The notes: generated by a model not told the origin, from the letters alone. A stretch of DNA of 64,000 nucleotides from SAR116 cluster bacterium AG-355-O21 (GCA_003280605.1 QCEM01000005.1:17798-81797); one strand, 5' to 3'. Counted from the stretch's first letter, positions 35,016-44,144 are shown. Numbers and translations: made by a program.

Positions 35016-36671
35016 ATGATCATGAGTGAAATCATGACAGGGGGCGATGCCATGATTCGGGCCCTGCTGCGGCATGGTGTTGATACCGTGTTCGGCTTGC
35101 CGGGGGTGCAAACCTATCCAATATTTGACGCCCTGCAGCGTCAGAGCAACCAGATTCAAACAATTGGCGTGCGCCATGAGCAAGCCGCAGCCTATATGGC
35201 GATGGGCTATGCGAAGGCCACAGGCCGCCCGGGGGTATGCTCTGTCGTGCCTGGGCCGGGGGTTCTCAATGCCGGTGCCGCGTTATTGACGGCGGTGGCC
35301 GTGAACGCACCGGTGATGTTGCTGACCGGGCAAGTGCCGGCACCTTTTCTTGGCCGTGGCCGTGGTCACCTGCATGAATTGCCGGATCAACCGGGGACGC
35401 TTGGCTCGTTCATCAAATGGAGCGGGCGAGCCGCCCGGGCAGCCGAAGCGCCGGCCCTGATCGACCAAGCTTTTGGCCATATGCTGGGCGGCCGGCCAGG
35501 CCCGGTTGCCGTCGAGATGTGTTGGGACACGATGGCAATGCAAGAACCTGTCGAGCTGCCTGCGTTACCAGCGCCGGCACCCGCCTTACCCCTTGATGAT
35601 GCCAAAATTGCAGCGGCTGTTAGCATATTGGTGAATGCCAAACGTCCGCTGATTATGGTTGGCTCAGGGGCGCAACATGCCAGTGCCGAAGTGACTGCCC
35701 TGGCCGAGGCGTTGGGGGCCGGGGTGACGGCTTTTCGCGGCGGCCGCGGTGTGGTCGATGAAGCCCATGAGCTTGGCCTGTCATCGGTCGCCGCCTATGA
35801 GCTGTGGGATGAAACAGATGTCTTGATTGGCATTGGCTCGCGCTGTGAAATGCCGGCCTTGCGGTGGTCCGGGATGACCGATGCGGCCGAGCGCATTGGC
35901 GGTGACCGTAAATTAATCCGTATCGAGATTGAGGCTGAGGAGCTTTTGCGGCTGGTGCCGGATGTTGGCATCGTGGGCGATGCCGCGCTGGCCACCCGTG
36001 CTTTGGTTGACGCGCTGTCCGGTCAAACAATTGTTTCGGCGGGCCGCCGGGGCGCATTGGCGACTGCCAAACAGCGTGCCGCAGAAAAAATTGCGGCGGT
36101 GCAACCGCACATCTCTTACTTGCAGGCGTTGCGCGCGGTTTTGCCGACTGATGGCATTCTGGTGAAGGATATTTGTCAAACAGGTTTTACATCTTATTTC
36201 GGTTATCCCGTGCATCGCCCGCGCACCTATTTAACGTCCGGCTACCAAGGCAATCTTGGCTTTGCCTTGCCGACGGCGCTTGGCGCGAAGGTTGGCTGCC
36301 CGGATGCGCCGGTTGTTTGTATCACCGGTGATGGTGGCTTCATGTTCGCGGCCCAGGAATTATCGACCGCCGCGCAGCACGGAATCGCGCTGGTGACGGT
36401 GGTGTTCAACAATGGTGCCTATGGCAATGTGCGGCGCGATCAAATGACACGTTTTGACGGCCGTGTGATCGCCTCGGATTTGCCGAAAATTGATTATCTG
36501 CAATTGGCCGAAGCGCAAGGTGTCGCAGGTGAGCGGGTGAACAGCCCGGCCGCTTTGCAAACCGCCCTGAAAAGCGCCATCGATGCCGACGCCCCACGCC
36601 TGATCGAAGTGCTGGTCGACCGCAGCGAAGAAGTCTCACCATGGCCGTTTATTGTTCCTAATCGCGCGTAG
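35016..36671 (+). CDS. Thiamine-diphosphate enzyme, acetolactate synthase large-subunit-like
   Basis: A 551-residue enzyme of the same superfamily as the one at 5220 but a different branch. The activating Glu55 is in VRHEQAAAYMAMGYAKATG, a much closer match to acetolactate synthase; PGVCSVVPGPGVLN and the PP-domain motif GDGG (438-441) with VFNNGAYGNVRRDQ complete the cofactor site. No regulatory small subunit follows, so a catabolic or side role, such as oxalyl-CoA-decarboxylase-like or sulfopyruvate chemistry, is possible. Two start codons (35016 and 35022) lie behind AGGAAAGGAA. It is a single gene, convergent with glf. Confidence 0.87.
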   Translation: MIMSEIMTGGDAMIRALLRHGVDTVFGLPGVQTYPIFDALQRQSNQIQTIGVRHEQAAAYMAMGYAKATGRPGVCSVVPGPGVLNAGAALLTAVAVNAPVMLLTGQVPAPFLGRGRGHLHELPDQPGTLGSFIKWSGRAARAAEAPALIDQAFGHMLGGRPGPVAVEMCWDTMAMQEPVELPALPAPAPALPLDDAKIAAAVSILVNAKRPLIMVGSGAQHASAEVTALAEALGAGVTAFRGGRGVVDEAHELGLSSVAAYELWDETDVLIGIGSRCEMPALRWSGMTDAAERIGGDRKLIRIEIEAEELLRLVPDVGIVGDAALATRALVDALSGQTIVSAGRRGALATAKQRAAEKIAAVQPHISYLQALRAVLPTDGILVKDICQTGFTSYFGYPVHRPRTYLTSGYQGNLGFALPTALGAKVGCPDAPVVCITGDGGFMFAAQELSTAAQHGIALVTVVFNNGAYGNVRRDQMTRFDGRVIASDLPKIDYLQLAEAQGVAGERVNSPAALQTALKSAIDADAPRLIEVLVDRSEEVSPWPFIVPNRA

Positions 36672-36687
36672 ATGTAGGCGGTATTTG

Positions 36688-36710
36688 CCGCCGCCCCGGC
36701 GGGGCGGCGG
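36688..36710. terminator. GC-rich hairpin between convergent genes
   Basis: CCGCCGCCCC-GGC-GGGGCGGCGG gives a perfect ten-pair stem with a three-base loop, 17 bases after the thiamine-diphosphate gene and 24 bases from the glf stop. No T-run follows, so it is either a factor-dependent stop or a 3'-end stabilising hairpin serving both transcripts. Confidence 0.5.
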
Positions 36711-36733
36711 GCCGCTCAGAAGTGCCGGCAGGT

Positions 36734-37975
36734 TTATTTCAGTTTCACCCCTGCTTCAATGTCTTGCACCGTTGTGCCTTGGGCGATCATTTTAGATAGA
36801 AGGTTCAAGGCCAGCTGGTCGGAGCCGTAGACAGGCACCGGATGGGCAACGCCGCCCTCTTTGATCTGCTTGGCCAATTCCATGGCTTGGAAAATAATAT
36901 CGTCGATATCAATGTACTTGTAACTGCCCATCCGGCCCATGGAGATGACGCCTTCCGGCATGTCGCTGAAATATTGATAGGCGCGGGCGATTTCCGATTG
37001 GATCGGCAGCGGATAAAGCTTGTTTTTATCGCTGGGAATTTCGATCCCAAGAAGGGTTGAATCGGATTTATGTTGTGTGAGTTTTTTATACTCGACAATG
37101 CGGGTGTACGGCTCATTACCGGCGTAATAAACAAAGTAGACATTTTCCGGGAAGGCAAATTCGGTCGGCAGAATGATGGTCATAAACTCACGGCCCACAT
37201 AGGGCAGTTCACCGTGAACATTGTTCATGATGGTATCGGGTGAGATGGTCGAAATGATCATATCAAAATGCTGCCACTCGCCGTTGAAGCGAACGCGCTT
37301 GTTGTCCATATCAAAGTCGGTGATATCGGTGTTCAACAGAACGGTTGCATCCTGGGTCGCGATGTCAAAGTAATCATCATAGCCATTGGCGGCGATGGGA
37401 TATGCCGAAATTGCCGTGTCCCAGGTCGCACGCGGACCTTCTTTGATGGTGACACCCTTTGGTGACCAAGAAAACTCGTCGATCATCTTATTGCTTTCCA
37501 GCTGCCACATTTTGCGTGAATAGCCATCGACGAATTTGCTGTAGAGCGTTTTTCCGACCGAGCCGGTCCAATATTCTTCGAAATTCTTGGCATTGGCGGC
37601 GCCTTGCATTTGCAATGCTTCGGCCATTTCCTGGCGAATCTGGCCTTCTTCGGGCATCCGTGAAATATCGTCGGCGTGAATCGGATAGCTATAGTAATTC
37701 TGGTCCGGTTCAATATACGTGATGAACTCATGCTCCTGGCAGCGGCGCATTGGAATAACACTGTTTAGGTATTCATAAAGCTCGGGCAAAGGGGTTAAAA
37801 AATGCCGTGGCCCAAAGGTAAATGGGTGACCGCCGCGCCAACGGGTTTTAACACCACCACCTAAAAAAGAGCCGCGCTCAATAACGGTAATATCCCAATC
37901 CGGGTTCACCAACGCCATCTGATGGGCAACAGCACACCCGCTCATACCGCCGCCGATAATTAATGCCTTTTTCAT
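36734..37975 (-). CDS. glf: UDP-galactopyranose mutase
   Basis: A 413-residue flavoenzyme converting UDP-galactopyranose to UDP-galactofuranose, the donor for galactofuranose-containing surface glycans. The N-terminal FAD loop is LIIGGGMSGCAVAHQM (5-20), followed by the acidic VIERGSFLGGGVKTRW. FGPRHFLT supplies the histidine of the substrate pocket. Downstream, FEEYWTGSVGKTLYSKFVDGYSRKMW is the typical helix bundle around the active site, and the C-terminal FAD contact is in GRMGSYKYIDIDDIIFQAME. The start has AGGGGCAGAG upstream. It leads the glycan region and shares a strand with the transferases that follow. Confidence 0.88.
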   Translation of the reverse strand: MKKALIIGGGMSGCAVAHQMALVNPDWDITVIERGSFLGGGVKTRWRGGHPFTFGPRHFLTPLPELYEYLNSVIPMRRCQEHEFITYIEPDQNYYSYPIHADDISRMPEEGQIRQEMAEALQMQGAANAKNFEEYWTGSVGKTLYSKFVDGYSRKMWQLESNKMIDEFSWSPKGVTIKEGPRATWDTAISAYPIAANGYDDYFDIATQDATVLLNTDITDFDMDNKRVRFNGEWQHFDMIISTISPDTIMNNVHGELPYVGREFMTIILPTEFAFPENVYFVYYAGNEPYTRIVEYKKLTQHKSDSTLLGIEIPSDKNKLYPLPIQSEIARAYQYFSDMPEGVISMGRMGSYKYIDIDDIIFQAMELAKQIKEGGVAHPVPVYGSDQLALNLLSKMIAQGTTVQDIEAGVKLK

Positions 37976-38083
37976 TCTCTGCCCCTAACGCAAATGTCAT
38001 CTGCTGGGAATCAACTAACATCCAGCCCATCTGTGGGAAAGGGTAAAGCGGTTTTGGCCGCTAAATTCGGCACATTTCGGATC

Positions 38084-38122
38084 TCCTCGCCGGCGGCTGA
38101 GCGCAAAACGCCGGCAAGAGGA
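38084..38122. terminator. Hairpin downstream of the TPR-transferase gene
   Basis: TCCTC-GCCGGCG (38084-38095) pairs with CGCCGGC-AA-GAGGA (38109-38122): a twelve-pair stem with a two-base bulge, starting 11 bases after the stop of the minus-strand gene that ends at 38133. There is no T-run, so termination strength is uncertain. Confidence 0.45.
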
Positions 38123-38132
38123 AACCATGGGC

Positions 38133-39953
38133 TTAAGCTTTGGCGCTTTTGCGCTGTTCAGCGACACGCGCCGTTATGGCGGCACCGACAGCGTCGAACA
38201 CGCTTTGCCAATCCCCGTCGCTCGGTTGCCGGAACAACCGTGCGGTTGGATACCAAACACTGCTTTCGGGTTCCATCAGCCAGCGCCAATCGGCCGTTGT
38301 GTGCAGCAGAATCCAGGTTGGCCGGCCCAGGGCACCGGCAAGATGTGCAACCGACGTACAGGTCGTGATCACCAGGTCGAGTTTTGTCATCAGCACCGCA
38401 GTGTCACGAAAATCCTCGATTTGGGCGTTCAGACGGACCACTTTTTCAGGTGCTTCACTGATCTCAGGTTCCCGTGGACCTTTTTGTATGGAGAAGAATT
38501 GGGTTCCTGGAATATCGAACAAAGGTTGGTAATAGTCGATTTTTGTCGAGCGTTTGTGATCATCGCCGAAACCGGGATTGCCGCCCCACACAAAGCCAAT
38601 TTTAAGGGCTTTAGGGTCGGCATTGGGAAGCTCAAAATCAGGACCGTCGGGAATCGTCAGATAGGGAACGGCTGTTGGCAGATCATCGACTGTCTTCATG
38701 CCAAGGGCGAAAGGTGCCGACACAATCGGCAAATGCAGGTCAAATTTGGGCAGCTGGCTTGGGTCGTCAACATTGCGTTCAATGACCTGATCAACCCCAG
38801 GGAAGGTTTGTAGCAAATTCATCAAAGGCTCATGGCATTCTAAGATCAGCTTACCGCCCTTACCTTTTAAGGCCGCAATCATCGGCATGAAGCGAACGAA
38901 TTGAAAATGATCGCCCATGCCTTGTTCGGCATGAACCAACAAGGTCTTGCCGCTGTAATCGTCGCCTTGCCATTGTGGTTGGCTAAAATTTCGCCGCCGT
39001 GACGGGAAGCCATCATGTTGCCAGCGCCATTCATACTCGGCGAAACCAGCCTCAATCTCACCTTTTAGAAGTTTAACAAGCGACAAATTCCAATGGAAAG
39101 TACCATTTTCAGGCTCAATTATCGTCGACATTTGAAACCATTTATCGGCCACATCAACGTTTAAACGTCCGCGTTCAAGATTACCAAGGTTGTAATAAGA
39201 GCCACCAGCGCCGGGATCTAGGACGAGACTTTGTTGATAGCATCGATAGGCATTTTCAATTGCCTCGAAACGCCGAAAAAGAGCGCCCATGTTCATGTAA
39301 AGATAGCTTTTATGGCCTAATTCTTTGAGTGCCCGTCGATACATGGCCAAGCTGTCGTCATAGCGGTCCATGCGTTGCAACAAATTTGCCATCAGCATGG
39401 TCACGTTTTTTGGTGGGTTTTCGGCGTTACGGCAAAAGCCGAAAACGATTAAGGCACGTTCAAAATCGCCCGCAAGCTCAAGTGTGTGCGCCAGCTGGTT
39501 CAAATAACTGCTGTTTTTTGGTCCTAAATTGACGGCGGCTTCAAGCATCTGGATCGCCGCAGGATAGTTTTTGAGCGCCGCCAAGGCGCGGCCGCCGAGG
39601 GAATAGGTGCGCGGCTCATTCTGATATAGTTCGGTGGCCGTTTGTGCGATCTGCAATGCGTGCGCGGGGTCTTTATTGAGCAGATCCAGGCCGCCGCGAT
39701 GCAGCAGCAGGTTCAGCGGTGGCCGGGCGCCGGCGTTTTTGAGTGAAATCTCAGCATGTCGGGTCGCTGGTTCAAGATTGCCAATCTCTCCGAAAAGCCG
39801 GGAAAGCTGGAAATTGAGATGCGGGTGAGTTTTATTTTTTTTCTGAACATCAACCAGCAGCGCGATGGCAGCAGAGAGTTTTTTCTCATTTCTCAGGCCC
39901 ATGGCCTTAGTGATGGCTTGCTCGACGATATCCGTTTCTTGTTTTTTTTTCAT
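38133..39953 (-). CDS. TPR-domain protein with C-terminal GT-B/GT9-like transferase domain
   Basis: A 606-residue protein. Residues 1 to about 290 are tetratricopeptide repeats (for example MGALFRRFEAIENAYRCYQQSLVLDP and YYNLGNLERGRLNVDVADKW). From about 330 a GT-B-like domain begins with LLVHAEQGMGDHFQFVRFMP and continues through LKIGFVWGGNPGFGDDHKRS to TSVAHLAGALGRPTWILLHTTADWRW and WYPTARLFRQ. In relatives the last motif reads D-T-S-V-A-H-L; here Cys replaces the Asp (TTCTSVAHL). TPR plus transferase is the plan of protein O-glycosyltransferases such as Caulobacter FlmG and eukaryotic OGT, so a protein acceptor is possible (inference). It begins three bases after the GT4 gene ends. Confidence 0.85.
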   Translation of the reverse strand: MKKKQETDIVEQAITKAMGLRNEKKLSAAIALLVDVQKKNKTHPHLNFQLSRLFGEIGNLEPATRHAEISLKNAGARPPLNLLLHRGGLDLLNKDPAHALQIAQTATELYQNEPRTYSLGGRALAALKNYPAAIQMLEAAVNLGPKNSSYLNQLAHTLELAGDFERALIVFGFCRNAENPPKNVTMLMANLLQRMDRYDDSLAMYRRALKELGHKSYLYMNMGALFRRFEAIENAYRCYQQSLVLDPGAGGSYYNLGNLERGRLNVDVADKWFQMSTIIEPENGTFHWNLSLVKLLKGEIEAGFAEYEWRWQHDGFPSRRRNFSQPQWQGDDYSGKTLLVHAEQGMGDHFQFVRFMPMIAALKGKGGKLILECHEPLMNLLQTFPGVDQVIERNVDDPSQLPKFDLHLPIVSAPFALGMKTVDDLPTAVPYLTIPDGPDFELPNADPKALKIGFVWGGNPGFGDDHKRSTKIDYYQPLFDIPGTQFFSIQKGPREPEISEAPEKVVRLNAQIEDFRDTAVLMTKLDLVITTCTSVAHLAGALGRPTWILLHTTADWRWLMEPESSVWYPTARLFRQPSDGDWQSVFDAVGAAITARVAEQRKSAKA

Positions 39954-39956
39954 GTC

Positions 39957-41666
39957 TCACTTCTTCGAGATTGTAATCAGACCGAATTTGTAAAGCCAGG
40001 TAAGACCGCGACTAATCTGCGCTGCATGCCTTGGCGAGAGGGTGGTTATCATATCCTTCACAGTGGTTCGACCGGCGCCGACTTTTGCCAGCACCATGGC
40101 GATTTCATCTTCGGAAAAGAACAGACCGCCGGTCACATTGTAATGGGTTTCATTGATCAATTGTTTGATCTCAACAGGGTCAACGGTCCCCGGACCGATT
40201 TCATCATCGGCGCTGAGGATATGCGTGGCATGATTTTTAAACATGTCAAACGGGTCAGGGCGTGACGGGTTCATGCTTCGACCTTTGCCGCGCGGCGCAC
40301 TTTCGGCATCAAGGACCCGGCGTGCTGCCAAATCGGCCCAGAGTTCTTGGTATTGCGGAATGATTTGCGCCCAATCTAACGTTGTGGCGATGTGCTGCTG
40401 GCCGGCGGCGGCCATTTTTCGGCGCAGCTCTGGCTCATCGGCAAGTTTTGCAATCGCATCTGCAGCGGCCGGAATATCAATGGCCGTGGTTTGTGAGACC
40501 GCAGCGATATAGCGATCATAGGTCAATTGATCAACGCCATGTGCATTGCCAATTGAGGTCCCTGAGCCAGGCGGCGGGATCACGCTTGGTATCCGAAATC
40601 CGGTCTCACCCTCAATCACCGTATCTTTGTACCCGTCCCAATCGCTAACCACGCATGGCAACCCTGCGGCCATTGCTTCCAGCGGTGTTAAGCCAAAGCT
40701 TTCTTGAATGTTATCTGACAGTGACAAAAAGATATCTGCTGCGGCCCAGCTGGCCTCGGCCACGTCAGGTTGTGCGCCATCAAGAAAATGGCAGGTTGAG
40801 GCGCTGCATATCTCCTTACTGAGGCTGTGGAACGTCGCCTCAATGGCCTCATTATAAAATTGCCCGACCATGAAAATATGTAGCTTGGTGTTCGGCAGGC
40901 GCCCGGCGGCCTCCTCGACGGCCTGCAGCATGGGCGTCGGATGCGCCTTGGCGTGGAAGGACAAACGGCCAAAAAACATGATCACCACGTCATCTTCCGC
41001 GACCCCGTATTGCGCCCGAAGCGCCTTCCGGCCGGCAGCGTTATCCCGGCGGCTGCGGCCAAGGTCGCCATCCGTGCCCAAGGGTATAATCGGCAGTTGC
41101 ATGGGGAGTTTGGGCCTGACGCCGAAGCGTGCTTCGATAAATTCGGCATAGCCCTCCGCTAATTGTTCAACCGCCTGGCGCACTGACTTTGACGTGCAAA
41201 TGACCGCATCCCAACTTTGCACAGGGGTCAAAAACGTTTTCGTGAATTGATCCATCACATTGTTGCTGGCGATGGTGTGGGTGATGCCGCAAAAACTAAA
41301 GGCGCGTTGGTTATGTTCTCGCCGCAACCAAGTGTGGCGACCGATACCCGGGTCAGGCAAAAAATAGCAGCCGACATCCGTGAAGGCTTTGAAGTTTTGA
41401 TTGCCGACCACCGACGTTGGTTTTGCCGGCAAGCCGTTGGCGTCACATATATCCGCGACCTGCTGTTTAAACTTCTCTTCATCGCCGCGGGTTTGAACCG
41501 CCGCCAGCCATTGATCAACATTGGCATATTTCAAAAAAGCGCCCAAAAAAGTGGCACCGGCAACATTTCTGCCCATGACTTTTGCGCGGCTCGCATCAAA
41601 GGCATCGCCTTGATAAAACAACGCGGCATTAGCGGTATTTTTTGTCATGTCGGATATGTCGTTCAT
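39957..41666 (-). CDS. GT4-like glycosyltransferase with extra C-terminal domain
   Basis: A 569-residue GT-B fold enzyme. The Rossmann-like second half has VVIMFFGRLSFHAKAHP, then FLSLSDNIQESFGLTPLEAMAAGLPCVVSDWDGYKDTV, the E-x7-E nucleotide-sugar motif of GT4. After about residue 445 comes a polar linker and a separate segment of some 120 residues ending EIAMVLAKVGAGRTTVKDMITTLSPRHAAQISRGLTWLYKFGLITI. The latter reads like a small helical or winged-helix domain and is not part of normal GT4 enzymes. Donor and acceptor are unknown. It sits between two TPR-transferase genes on the same strand; a 55-base gap separates it from the one upstream. Confidence 0.85.
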   Translation of the reverse strand: MNDISDMTKNTANAALFYQGDAFDASRAKVMGRNVAGATFLGAFLKYANVDQWLAAVQTRGDEEKFKQQVADICDANGLPAKPTSVVGNQNFKAFTDVGCYFLPDPGIGRHTWLRREHNQRAFSFCGITHTIASNNVMDQFTKTFLTPVQSWDAVICTSKSVRQAVEQLAEGYAEFIEARFGVRPKLPMQLPIIPLGTDGDLGRSRRDNAAGRKALRAQYGVAEDDVVIMFFGRLSFHAKAHPTPMLQAVEEAAGRLPNTKLHIFMVGQFYNEAIEATFHSLSKEICSASTCHFLDGAQPDVAEASWAAADIFLSLSDNIQESFGLTPLEAMAAGLPCVVSDWDGYKDTVIEGETGFRIPSVIPPPGSGTSIGNAHGVDQLTYDRYIAAVSQTTAIDIPAAADAIAKLADEPELRRKMAAAGQQHIATTLDWAQIIPQYQELWADLAARRVLDAESAPRGKGRSMNPSRPDPFDMFKNHATHILSADDEIGPGTVDPVEIKQLINETHYNVTGGLFFSEDEIAMVLAKVGAGRTTVKDMITTLSPRHAAQISRGLTWLYKFGLITISKK

Positions 41667-41721
41667 GGATGCGAAATGCCTTTTTGAGGGTTTTTATTTT
41701 AAAAATTCGCTCGTCGATATA

Positions 41722-43449
41722 TCAAGAATGCGGATCTTTTGCACCTAGCTTTATTGCCTGTGCCGTCAGTGCGTCGGTGAGGTCCTCGATGACGTTATCC
41801 CAATTATTGCGCTCGGTCTGTCGAAACAAGCTAACTGTCGGATACCAGCGGCTGCCATTGCTGCCGCGATGCCAACGCCAGTCAGGAGGATCACTAACCA
41901 TAATCCAGGTTGGTTTGCCAAGGCTGGCTGCCAGATGCGCCAAGGCACTGTCGATGCTGATCACCACGTCCATGGCCTGAATATTTGTGGCGGCATCATA
42001 GAAATCAGCTGTATCGCCATAGTCGGGCATTTGCTGCCGCCATCCAAGGGCATCAACCTGGGCACCGGCCGGTCCGTGCTGAAGCGCAAAAAAGGCCGTT
42101 CGCGGCACTGCCAGCAGGGGTGCCAGCCGACTAAGGCTAATTGATCTTTCATGGTCGCGGTGATGATCCGGATTTCCGGCCCAAATTAGCCCCACATTAA
42201 GCGTCGCATCGCCGCCTACGGGCGGCTGTTTTTGCGCAGTCGGCAGCGTCAAAGACAAGGGCTTTGCGCCGGCGTTCGGCAAAAGTTGAGGCAGGCTCAT
42301 CAAGGCGACCTGGAAGTCACAGCGGGTAATGGCGGCATCGGCAGTGACCAGCTCGGCATTAAGGCCGGCATGGCGAAACAAACGGTGCAATACTTGCGGA
42401 CACTGGAATAGGATTTTTGCGCCCATTGCTTCTAACGTCGTCAGGTAACGGGCGAATTGAATACTGTCGCCAAGCCCTTGCTCGCTGAAAACCAAAAGTC
42501 GGCGGCCGCGCAGGTTTTCGCCCTGCCATGACGGGAAATTGGTCGGCGGCGGTGAAGAACTGAAATCGGCCCATTTCCAGCGCCACCGATATGACTGCCA
42601 ACCATTGTCAAAATCTTCGGTCAGTAATTGACAAAGCGCCAGGTTCCAGTGACAGGCGGCCACCTCAGGCTGAATGCTGAGTGATCTCCTGTAAAAGCTT
42701 ATGGCTTTTTCATCGCTGCTGCGCGCTTGCATTAAATTGCCGTAGTTAAACCACCCGGTAGCTCTACCAGGGGCTAATATCGCGGCCCGTCGATAGGCTG
42801 TTGCGGCCGCATGCAATGCATCGGCTTGTTTCAGCGCCACACCGAAACCCTCCCAGGCTTCGGGCATTTCTGGGGCAAGCAAGGTTGCGCCAAAAGCGAT
42901 GAAGGGGATTGTCGCGTGCGGCTTGGTGGTGAGGTTCTGGCGCTGCAGGTTAATCATTGATTTTATATGCTGCGGGTTGAGCAAAACAGCGCGTCGATAC
43001 TCCGGGATCGCGCTGGCAAGTTGATCGGCAATGAAATCAAGCGCGCTTGCATGATTGAAATATCCATGGGCCAATCGGGGGGCAACAATTTGCCCCCAAC
43101 GGGCCAAAGACAGCAGCGTCCCTGTGGGTAGATATGGCTTTGCGAAACTGGATAAATTTACGGTTGCGGTCAGGCTTTGCGGATTGATCAATAAGGCTTT
43201 TTGGGTTGCTTGAAACGCACTTGCCTGGTCACCGCGCCGATCGGCCAGCTGGCCAAATTGCCCCCAAAATACCGCATTGCCCGGATTGGCTTTCAGCAAT
43301 GCCGCATAGCCGCGACCGGCGCCGACAAGGTCACCACGGTTGAGCGCTTGCGTAACCAAAATGAGGCGTGGATCCGGCCGTTTGACGGCTTGTCGCGGCG
43401 ATTTTTTGGGTTTTTTAGATTTGCTTTTTGCCACCGCTTTGCCGGTCAC
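41722..43449 (-). CDS. TPR-domain protein with C-terminal GT-B/GT9-like transferase domain
   Basis: A 575-residue paralogue of the protein encoded at 38133. A lysine/proline-rich N-terminus (KSKSKKPKKSPRQAVKRP) is followed by TPR helices to about 290, then the transferase domain with LLVFSEQGLGDSIQFARYL, VGLIWAGNPDHHRDHERS and SIDSALAHLAASLGKPTWIMVSDPPDWRWHRG, ending WYPTVSLFRQ. Here the conserved Asp before the S/T-x-x-A-H-L motif is kept, unlike in the paralogue. It overlaps the GT8-like gene upstream by four bases (ATGA). A protein-glycosylating role is possible but unproven. Confidence 0.85.
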   Translation of the reverse strand: MTGKAVAKSKSKKPKKSPRQAVKRPDPRLILVTQALNRGDLVGAGRGYAALLKANPGNAVFWGQFGQLADRRGDQASAFQATQKALLINPQSLTATVNLSSFAKPYLPTGTLLSLARWGQIVAPRLAHGYFNHASALDFIADQLASAIPEYRRAVLLNPQHIKSMINLQRQNLTTKPHATIPFIAFGATLLAPEMPEAWEGFGVALKQADALHAAATAYRRAAILAPGRATGWFNYGNLMQARSSDEKAISFYRRSLSIQPEVAACHWNLALCQLLTEDFDNGWQSYRWRWKWADFSSSPPPTNFPSWQGENLRGRRLLVFSEQGLGDSIQFARYLTTLEAMGAKILFQCPQVLHRLFRHAGLNAELVTADAAITRCDFQVALMSLPQLLPNAGAKPLSLTLPTAQKQPPVGGDATLNVGLIWAGNPDHHRDHERSISLSRLAPLLAVPRTAFFALQHGPAGAQVDALGWRQQMPDYGDTADFYDAATNIQAMDVVISIDSALAHLAASLGKPTWIMVSDPPDWRWHRGSNGSRWYPTVSLFRQTERNNWDNVIEDLTDALTAQAIKLGAKDPHS

Positions 43450-44144
43450 TGTTGATTTTCGAGTGCCGTCTTTTCAGCCAGCCAGCGGTCAGCATAATCC
43501 ACATGCTGCCAATTTGAAAACCAGGGGCCGCCTCGGGTGAAGTGAATGGCTTTCGGATATCCCGAGCTTGGCTTTTTGGACCAGCCTTCCAACCAGTTCC
43601 AGGTTTCCGGCAGCGCGCCGATCAAATCATCGTCAAGCCATTGCATGCGATGTAGAAAGGCACCTGTTTCCCGGTTGATCAGTTCCGGCGTCAAACATTT
43701 GTTGGCCGGATGCCGGCAGTTAAAAAGCATCAAACTGGACCAGTTTTTACGGGGGTAAACAGTCTGTGTTGCGCCGTCCATTTTGGTGTTTTCATCAGGA
43801 CGATGATCATGATGGACACACATCACGGCTTTTTTGGGATCGGCCAGGGCAAACAATTGCGCAACATCGCCGGACCACAGAAAGTCGCAATCGCAGAACA
43901 AGGCCCAACCGTTAAAACCTGCCAGGTAAGGCGTTAAAAACCGGGTGTAGGTGAATTCCGTTGAGGCCAAGGGGTCCGCCGCCCGGGTGTACAGGCCACG
44001 GCTGCGCAAATCGCTTTGAATGAGCGGTGTAACGGCGATTTGCTGGCTGCTGTGTCGCTGCAGCGAATATTTGCAAACTTGATAGGCGATATCCTCGCGG
44101 CCATCATAGCCCACATAAATAGAATGCGTATTGATCACAGTCAT
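43446..44144 (-). CDS. GT8-like glycosyltransferase (DxD type)
   Basis: A protein of about 232 residues. The start IYVGYDGREDIAYQVCKYSLQRH and the metal-binding DCDFLW (Asp-x-Asp) in GWALFCDCDFLWSGDVAQLF match a compact GT-A family related to GT8. Further conserved stretches are DPLASTEFTYTRFLTPYL, TVYPRKNWSSLMLFNC, FLHRMQWLDDD and a C-terminal IHFTRGGPWF. The frame is open to 44309, but the domain begins at the ATG at 44144 and the extra residues are unlike the family. The stop overlaps the next gene's ATG. The 199-base gap to the divergent thiolase gene should hold promoters for both directions. Confidence 0.85.
   Translation of the reverse strand: MTVINTHSIYVGYDGREDIAYQVCKYSLQRHSSQQIAVTPLIQSDLRSRGLYTRAADPLASTEFTYTRFLTPYLAGFNGWALFCDCDFLWSGDVAQLFALADPKKAVMCVHHDHRPDENTKMDGATQTVYPRKNWSSLMLFNCRHPANKCLTPELINRETGAFLHRMQWLDDDLIGALPETWNWLEGWSKKPSSGYPKAIHFTRGGPWFSNWQHVDYADRWLAEKTALENQQ

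Noticed and set aside
36688..36710. Reading the GC hairpin as a mobile-element end or REP repeat
   Set aside because: No second copy of it was noticed in the window, and its place between convergent stops fits a transcript end.
38127..38813. Plus-strand frame of 228 codons opposite the TPR-transferase gene
   Set aside because: The minus strand carries conserved transferase motifs across this stretch; the plus frame is rich in His, Cys and Trp in no pattern.
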